A DNA stretch of 64,000 nucleotides from Cylindrobasidium torrendii FP15055 ss-10. Taxonomy: Eukaryota; Basidiomycota; Agaricomycetes; Agaricales; Physalacriaceae. A model generated the notes under the pieces. The model saw only the letters and a program-made list of their open reading frames with translations. It was not told the origin of the DNA and made no database searches. Made by a program: the position numbers and the translations under genes. The DNA is taken from assembly GCA_000934385.1 (NCBI GenBank), contig KN880450.1, positions 143,438-207,437 on the forward strand, given 5' to 3'. Of this stretch, positions 57,030 to 64,000 are shown piece by piece. Position 1 is the first letter of the stretch. The number at the start of each line of letters is the position of its first letter.

Positions 57030-57919
57030 CGTGGACGGGCGAGAGAGAGACGCTTCACAGGCGCTCTATATATCGTGTGCAGGTCGTGAAAACGTCGTAA
57101 CTCGTGAATGTTCGCTGTCAAGGATAGTTCTATTATAGTGATGGTAGGTGCCTCAGCGCTGCCGCTTCGATCATCTTCCCGGCGCCTTTACTGCGCGTCA
57201 TTTCATCCCATTTCATACTTCGAGCTAGCCAAGTGAACATCTTGCCATGGCACACAAGCGTACTATTAGGATTATTGCTGCGAAAAGATTAGGGTGCTTT
57301 GAAATACCATTGTGAGTGGTACTCGCTTGAAGTATTTGCGACCCTACCTGTGGGAGGCCCAGGGGATGCCGCCATGGCCATCCGAAGCGCTTATCAATTT
57401 TCAAAGTTCAAAAAGTTGAGTCCTTGCTTGCCGCTCTTTTGTCCACTCTGCGGGCTTCAGGTGCAATAAGCTTTGCCATCAATAGACTGGTATCGCTCTG
57501 CATTGACTAGTTATAAACACTGACATTCGGCACTGGCTAGCTTTCGAAGGGAAACAGGGATTCGACTAACTTGAGGAACTATCTGGATGCTAGGAAGTAT
57601 GCTAATACGTGTGCTGCACCAATGTACATGTTTGGTGACCTATAAGGCCAATATCGAGTCTCAAAAGTCTACAAACCATACCACCGCCTAGCTAGGAACG
57701 CTTTTAAATACCTGGTTATTGTACCGAATTAGGTTGCGCGCTTCGATCGTCTCCGCCACACCAATATTTGACGTTGTTGACTTCAACACCCATTTGCCGC
57801 GCCGGCTCTACCACGTTTCCTCACGCGTCGACGACGCTTGCCATTTTGCTCATTATTATCGGAGATACCCTGGCGTCAGTCGCAGCACTCGAGTATATCG
57901 CGCGTAGTACTTGTATGCG
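57030..57919. other. Divergent region, LPMO candidate to MBP1
   Basis: 890 bp between divergent starts. Holds CGATCG (57744-57749) and ACGCGT (57833-57838) on the MBP1 side. An open frame at 57719-57907 shows no similarity. Confidence 0.5.
57833..57838. promoter_or_regulatory. MCB-type ACGCGT upstream of MBP1
   Basis: ACGCGT ends 81 bp before the MBP1 ATG, a possible autoregulatory MBF site. The motif is frequent in this DNA, so support is modest. Confidence 0.35.
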
Positions 57920-60388
57920 ATGCCAGAAGTACAGATATTCAAGGTACAGCCCAATGACCCTTTCGACCTCCGTCACGTCATGCTCACCTCGTTTGCTAGG
58001 CGACCTATAGCGGGATACCCGTCTATGAGATGTAGGATAGCTTTTGGCACGACTTGACGCGGAAATCTGACCACAATACGCGCGCAGGATGTGTAAAAGC
58101 GTCGCGGTGATGAGAAGGAGGTCCGATTCTTGGTTGAATGCCACGCAAATTCTCAAGGTCGCCGGTTTCGATAAGCCCCAGAGAACTCGCGTTCTGGAAC
58201 GTGAAGTGCAGAAAGGGGAGCACGAGAAAGTGCAGGGAGGTTACGGCAAATATCAAGGCAAGTCTTCGCGTTCTCCTCGGTATGATCCGGCTGACAACGC
58301 GCGCGAAGGCACTTGGATCCCAATGGAGCGCGGTCTGCAACTAGCGCGTCAATACAACTGTGAACATCTCCTGCGTCCGATCATCGACTTCCAGCCCAGT
58401 ACCAAGAGCCCACCCCTTGCACCGAAGCACTTGATCAGCACCAGCACGACGCGCGCTCCCCGCCGAGTTAGTACCGTTGGAGATGTGACTTTAGGTACTC
58501 GTTCGTCACGACGACATGCACCGGACGCCAGCGACGACTCGGACCGAGAGACCCTTTCCGTCCGCGCTTCTGAAGATGGGTCCATGACTCCTTCGCCCTC
58601 TGAGGCATCATCCAGCTCTCGCACCCCATCTCCAATAAATAGCCCCCGTGCCATGTGAGCAGTATGTTCTTGTGCTCTGGTTTAACCGTACTCATGCAGC
58701 GTCCTTAGGTATCGACATCTCGATTATGATATGGACGGGGATTTGAACGGCGCTCCTAAACAACATGACCCCCGCGCCTATGGTGACCAAATATTGGAAT
58801 ATTTCATATCCGATACCCATCAAGTCCCCCTCGTTCTTATAAACCCACCTCCCGACTTTGACCCCAACATGGCTATCGACGACGATGGCCACACAGCTTT
58901 ACACTGGGCATGTGCCATGGGTCGGGTTCGCATTGTCAAGTTACTCTTGACTGCTGGCGCAGACATCTTCAAGGTGAACAAGTCCGGACAGACTTCACTC
59001 ATGCGCAGTGTCATGTTTGCAAACAATTACGACGTTCGTAAATTCCCCGAACTTTACGAGCTGCTTCACCGATCAACCCTCAATATTGACAACTACAATC
59101 GCACTGTCTTCCATCATGTTGTTGATGTAGCGATGTCTAAAGGCAAGACGCACGCAGCGCGATACTACATGGAAATTATTCTCAGTCGTCTGGCGGACTA
59201 CCCGAAGGAATTGTCGGACGTGATTAATTTCCAAGACGAAGATGGGGAGACTGCTCTTACCATGGCCGCTCGCTGTCGCAGCAAGAGGCTAGTCAAGCTT
59301 CTCATAGATAACGGAGCCGATCCTAAAGTTGTCAACCACGACGGCAAGAGCACTGAAGACTACATCCTAGAAGACGAAAGATTTCGCTCTTCTCCGGGTC
59401 CTCCAGCGCGTATCGCTTCCATGTCCTTCCGGAGTGGTAACCCAGCATATCCTGCATTGCATGGCCAGTCGGATTACCATGGCGCTTCGTTGAACCAGGA
59501 TCGACCCGTTTTGCACCACTCGGCTGCCGCTCAACGCGCTTCAACTCGTTGTGTGAATGATATGACCAGCATGCTTGACAGCCTTGCTGCGTCCTTTGAC
59601 CAAGAACTTCGGGATAAAGACCGGGACTCACAGCAAGCGCATGCGCTGTTGAGTAATATCCAGGCAGAAATTTTGGAAAGCCAGCGCTCTGTTGGTCATC
59701 TCAAAGCGCAGGCGGAAGGGTTAGCACGGACAAGCGAGGAGCTCAAGATGAAGGAAGACGAATTGAATGCGAGGATGGGACGTAGATATCGGCTGGGTTG
59801 GGAGAAATGGGTCAAGGATGAGGAAGCGCGCGAGAAGGCCATTCGGGATGCGGCGAACGGGCAATTGGAGATTACGGGGATGACGGCAGCCTCGCTGGCG
59901 TCGATAGGGATGGACCCAACGACTGCAATGTCCCAACCGAGCAACAGTAAGGGCAAGCGGAAAGCGGCAATGGACCCCGAGGATATCAGTGATTTACAGG
60001 CGCTGTACTCGAGCTTGCCGAATGACGAAGACGGGATGCGGATAGCGTGCGATGAGCTGAGATTGCAGGTTCTGGAGAGTAGGAAAAAGAGGAAGAGCAT
60101 GTTTGATGAGTTGGTGAGCTTCCAGATGGATGCGGGCACTGGAGCGCGGATGGCGGACTATCGGCGGTTGATTGGGCAGGGGTGTGGAGGAATTGCTCCA
60201 GGGGATGTGGATAGTGTCCTGCCGATGCTCCTTGAGGTGAGCTAGACTGCTTTTGATTTGTTTTTTTGGTGGGATGAAGCTGACATGGCTGTCAGACGCT
60301 AGAAGCGGAAGAACCAAGCTCATCATCAGTTGGTTGGAATGGACCAAGGCCTGCGGGTGTACTGCCAGTTATTAACCCTGTGGGCTAG
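57920..60388 (+). CDS. MBP1: APSES/ankyrin transcription factor, MBF subunit (Mbp1/Swi4 type)
   Basis: DNA-binding subunit of the G1/S cell-cycle factor. Start MPEVQIFK, then [11 protein letters not shown], then the APSES (KilA-N) domain [40 protein letters not shown] and [18 protein letters not shown] Ser-rich linker leads to ankyrin repeats ([57 protein letters not shown]), a coiled coil near 59620-59850, and a C-terminal heterodimerisation region; the last exon ends LPVINPVG. Intron 58258-58308 (51 nt) uses a GC donor (CAAG/gcaagt), is stop-free, and if retained adds 17 residues inside the DNA-binding domain. About 720 residues. Confidence 0.92.
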
Positions 60389-61507
60389 CATATCATTATC
60401 TGGACTATTCGATGTTGTTATTCTCTGTAATTTTTCGATGTACGATTAAAGACAGTGTGTTGTGGTCGCGAGTTGTGCTGCTACGTGATATTTATATGGT
60501 GCTAAGGATTAGAGACTCGACGAAATCATGTTCTGCTTCTGTTCCGTTGTCAATCGTTTTTGGTCTGCTCTGCGTACGTTGGTACTCTGGAGACTGGAAT
60601 AGTGTGAATAATAGCCGCGTAGTTGTGCCCGAGTTATAGACCTCAGATTGAGGGTGCTGTGTGCTTCATACTGTCTCTATGGCACTGTGAAGTGAGCGGC
60701 GCCACTACAACCGAGGAGCAAGCAGTGAGATGATTCAATCAATGAGATTTCTGGAGCCAGGTTTCTGTGGTGGAACACTGTGTCGCCTGACAAGCCTGAG
60801 CCAGGTTCGCAATTGGAGGACGGACTAGTGTGGTGGCGATTAGCTATCGCGCATGCTTGACGAGGAGAATTAGTAGCCGGTTTATTGTGGAAAAACATGA
60901 CAAGTAAGCTACGCAAAAGCTACGTGCGTATGTGTCTGGTGACCGTGGAACAGAGCGTCTCCTGACTATGTATGTCTGAACATTCTCACACAGAGGCTCA
61001 TGCGTAGCCTCGAGTGAGCATCGAAACCGCGGGGCCCCATACCAGGCTGGAGCAAGCCGCACCGGCAGATGTGGATTTGAAACGGAGAGATCTGGGGAAT
61101 ACGCTGTCACATGAAGTCGACTCCGGAGTCCCGGACGCAAGAAAGCCAAACGACAAGGGAGCGCCCAATTGGTCAAAGTTCGGACTTTTGGCTGCGAGGT
61201 TGGGCAAAGCTCGCAAGAAGAGAGTTGAAAAAGGATTCAAGCGACGACTTCTGGCCTAGACTTACGAATAGGCTTGTGGATTGGATTTTCAACGCGCTCT
61301 GGAGCGCTCGTTCGCTCGAAAAGGGGACGGGGATAACGGAAGGGGAAAGTAAGGGAGGGGAAGCCGGGAATGTGCCGGGCCGGGACTTCTTGAGCCCTCG
61401 CGTGCCTGGCTTTACTGCTTTTATATTGAGGCAAATGTCCACGCAGCGGCTGCTACCGCCCCCTGCCCACCTACGTCCACCATCCATCCAGGCCTAAGCA
61501 GTACACT
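60389..61507. other. Intergenic gap, 1.1 kb
   Basis: Downstream of M​BP1 and upstream of the next gene. Open frames at 60677-61487 on both strands are compositionally odd and match no family. Nothing else seen. Confidence 0.45.
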
Positions 61508-62104
61508 ATGGACGATCTCGTCGCATCCCTGTCCTCAAACCACATAGGACAAGAGGCGATGGACTTGGCTGCACTCCAGGTTATCATCTCTCCCTTGGAC
61601 CTTTTTTTTCTTGTGTGTCCTAACCCGAGATAGGCACAACTAGCCCAGGCATTTGGCCAGCAAGCATCTAAAGAGAGCTTCACCCCTCACCGCTGCAATA
61701 CACCGACGCCTCGCAGCCCGTCTACTACCATGAACTGGACACCCAGCTTGCCTCTTAACCGTCGACCATCGACCGATGATTATATGCGGGATGCAGAAGA
61801 TATGGAAGACGAACGGATGGTCGAAGACCTACTCATGTCCACCTCGCCCGTCGCGCCCAGACCGCGCACAGCAGCTGAATGTCAATCATCTTTCACGACG
61901 ACAGACCCGTTCTACCTTGCACAGCTGCAGGCTATGCAGCACCCCGCCCCACCCTCTGTTTTCGCCCAGCTCGGTCGCCAAACACATGCTTCTCCATTCC
62001 ACAGCGGTACCCCCACGCCCCCACGCGAGGCGTACCAGCAGCATCCCCGCGAAGCCCCATTTGGGCCGTCCATGTTCTCCCTCTCCAGCACTTTTGGGCA
62101 CTAG
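61508..62104 (+). CDS. Conserved disordered Agaricomycete protein
   Basis: Two exons: 61508 to about 61579 (MDDLVASLSSNHIGQEAMDL AALQ) and about 61635-62104 (AQLAQAFGQQASKESFTPHR ...). The intron is about 55 nt. The protein is about 180 residues and mostly disordered, with an acidic island (MRDAEDMEDERMVEDLLMST) and a conserved-looking FTTTDPFYLAQLQAM block. It ends MFSLSSTFGH. The MDDLVASLSSxHIGQEAMDL start is, from memory, shared by other mushroom genomes. No domain or signal peptide; function unknown. A regulatory or adaptor role is only a guess from the short linear motifs. Confidence 0.62.
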
Positions 62105-63296
62105 TTTTTTTTATTTTCTGCTCGAGACATACCCCCCGCAATGGATATCCCCACTCTTACATGGACGTCTATATATCTCTTAATGCCTCCCTTTTACGAT
62201 ATAGATACAAGCCCTGTACTTTACCACGACATCTGTACCAGATCTGTACACTATTTTCACGCGCCATTTTCACTTAGATTCGATTTTGGGGGGAGATTTA
62301 TGCAGGATAAACTGAACTGCTCAAGCTGTGTGCCGTCCTCAACTCGCCGAGTCGCGTCCGAAACGGAAAGCGAGTACTTATTTGCGTCGGGATAGCGTTC
62401 AAGCGGACTGTTGAGGCAATGGCTGTCTACTTATCGTCGCTCAAGCGCTCACTGGCTGGATGTGGTGCTGGCTGGCACATCACCGTCTTCCTATACGGTT
62501 CCAAACGCATGGAGAGCGTATCAGTAACGTCGATGATAATAAAATCCAAACAAAATCAAGCTGTAGCCCAGCTGTAGCCTGTAGTATACGTAGCTGTAAT
62601 ACAGTAAACCTGCTGTAAACGCTGGCTCATTGTGATCGCATGTCAAAGCCATGGGAAAATGATCGCTCTGTCTTGTGAACCACCATGGCCACCACCACAG
62701 TACCGCGAGTCAAGGGAGCCTGAAAGGTTAACGTTGTCCTCCAAAAGCATAAAGACTCTGCCCGTGACATGAATATACCATCAAGTCCGAGAACTACTTT
62801 CTCAGCACAACCTGGAGGCTGGTACTTGGCAATACGGCCTACTAAGCCCATCGCTTGTCGTTGTGGTTCAGGCAATGTTTCCCCTTTGCCGTATCATTGA
62901 TTACCAGATAACAGAACATCACCAATGAACCTAGTTTCCACCCCAATTTCGATCTTACGCGTTTCGCCTGGCCTTGTTCATGATGCTTGCATCAAATGCA
63001 GTCGCGGTCTTCGACCCGGAAAGGCAACGCGCCCTGCCAGAAGGTCGCAAGGTCTAGTTTCAACGCAACAGGCCCTGCCCTCCCTCTTCGGAGGACGCCC
63101 GTCATCAAGCCCGTGACTGTCTTCTTCTCATCGTCCTCGCGGTGCTTTGTTCGCAGAGCGGTTTGAGCCATGTTTGACGGAGCGCCCGAGAATGCTTAAA
63201 TACCACACTACTGCTTTCCATGGCTCTCCAAGCTTCAGACCTCGCAACTACCACCCAACACATCTCCAAAACCAAAACCCGACACCATGCAGTTCT
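62105..63296. other. Intergenic gap, 1.2 kb
   Basis: No convincing gene. Contains the short CTGTA repeat below and the promoter of the small secreted protein, with TTAAATA at 63196-63202, about 95 bp before its ATG. Confidence 0.5.
62559..62621. repeat. Short imperfect CTGTA(G) repeats
   Basis: About five copies of CTGTA or CTGTAG in 60 bp (AGCTGTAGCC, AGCTGTAGCC, AGCTGTAATA, TGCTGTAAAC). It is a simple local repeat with no gene attached. Confidence 0.5.
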
Positions 63297-63606
63297 TCGC
63301 TATCGCCCTTGCCCTCTTTGCATCTGTCGTCGCGGCTGAGACCGTGTGCTCCGTGAGTCTATGTGGCCTGCCTTTGTTTTCTTTTTGAGACTGACGATGT
63401 TTGGGATGATAGTGCCAGGACGCGACCACCGTCTCCTGCATCGTTGACGGGATCCAGACGTTCCCTTACTCATGCCAGACCCCGAAGAATGACTTCACGG
63501 TGGGTCAATTCCTACGCCTTGACAGGACTCTCGTATCTGACTGTTCGTATAGGGCGTTTGTGAGGGCGAGGATGGCTCCGCCGCATGCAACCCGCCTGCT
63601 TTCTAG
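63297..63606 (+). CDS. Small secreted cysteine-rich protein
   Basis: Three exons: 63297 to about 63353, about 63414-63500, and about 63554-63606, giving about 65 residues. Signal peptide MQFFAIALALFASVVAA; mature peptide begins ETVCSCQDATTVSCIVDG, continues QTFPYSCQTPKNDFTGVCEG and ends AACNPPAF. Six or more cysteines are spread for disulfides. Size and composition fit the small secreted proteins of mushrooms, some of which are effectors or wall-associated; no named family is recognised. Introns use gtgagt and gtgggt donors. A TTAAATA box precedes it. Confidence 0.7.
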
Positions 63607-64000
63607 GTATCACAACGTCGGAACAGAGATTTTGCGTGCAATGTAAAATAATAATAATAATAATAATACAGCTTGATCCTAAAGAGAATCATCGCGAAAA
63701 ACTTGAGTCGATTATAAGAGATGCCATCATGATAGCTCATTACCACTGGTTATCATCGACTTACCATGCCCTTACGATGTAACCCATTCTGGTAGCTTGC
63801 TAATCAGAGCTTGATTTGCTTTGCCAGGATTTTATTGCTGTTTGCAAAATAGTTGGCGAGATCGGGGCGCGATCAAAAAATCGTGATTTCGAGCTCGATC
63901 TTCCGCGAGCGATAGCGCTGCGAGGTTTGAGGCGCCGGAGGAAAGCTTAGTATCGTCGGATAGCTACAGACGATGCGCAGGGCGCCGTATATTCCGTTTT
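63607..64000. other. Window end, no gene seen
   Basis: Contains a TAA microsatellite and, at 63860-63920, a run of GATC words (GCGATCAAAAAATCGTGA, GCTCGATCTTCCGCGAGCG) with some inverted-repeat character. No coding signal. Confidence 0.45.
63647..63669. repeat. (TAA)n microsatellite
   Basis: About seven uninterrupted TAA units in the 3' flank of the small secreted protein gene. Confidence 0.85.

Noticed and set aside
60998..61487. Overlapping frames on both strands in the gap after MBP1
   Set aside because: Mutual shadows with biased composition and no family signal.

Overview
The window is nuclear DNA from a mushroom-forming basidiomycete (Agaricomycetes). Evidence: dense genes on both strands, many introns of about 50 nt, Agaricomycete-type single-exon F-box genes, an APSES/ankyrin cell-cycle factor, an AA14-like secreted protein, and small families seen mainly in fungi. 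No rRNA, tRNA, CRISPR array or intact transposon was found. All multi-exon models were spliced by hand from GT-AG (rarely GC-AG) signals and family alignment from memory; none has transcript support.

Layout. 1-9.1 kb: 5' part of mitochondrial adrenodoxin/ferredoxin reductase (ARH1), an F-box gene, a head-to-tail array of three paralogous zinc-cluster proteins of unknown function, and a glycerophosphocholine acyltransferase (GPC1). 9.2-21.2 kb: mostly housekeeping genes: adenylosuccinate synthetase (ADE12), ERV2 sulfhydryl oxidase, uroporphyrinogen decarboxylase (HEM12), VTS1, a conserved fungal protein with a decayed neighbour copy, a two-RRM protein, prephenate dehydrogenase (TYR1) and U5 snRNP DIB1. 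21.6-34.6 kb: RING protein, TTI2, an aldo-keto reductase, an NDUFA4-like protein, a WDR89-like protein, a long disordered/coiled-coil protein and a small His-rich protein. 35-40 kb: MFS transporter, unknown membrane protein and metallo-beta-lactamase-fold hydrolase, all on the minus strand. 40-51 kb: CDC14, the tRNA-modification pair TAD1 and MSS1, calcineurin B, GINS subunit PSF3, PKR1, an alpha/beta hydrolase and ERG2. 51-64 kb: a second F-box gene, SET5, an AA14-type LPMO candidate with a GPI-like tail, an MBP1-type transcription factor, a conserved disordered protein and a small secreted cysteine-rich protein.

Functional links: MSS1 and TAD1 both modify tRNA. MBP1, PSF3 and CDC14 are cell-cycle genes, and MBP1 and PSF3 each carry an MCB-type ACGCGT about 80 bp upstream of the ATG. 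The strongest unexplained signal is the palindrome CGATCG: 11 of 18 copies found by eye lie within about 120 bp upstream of start codons of otherwise unrelated genes. Other notable features are the zinc-cluster trio, several microexons (9, 11, 11 and 23 nt), four GC-AG introns, and a strong bias of 5' splice sites to GTGCGT.
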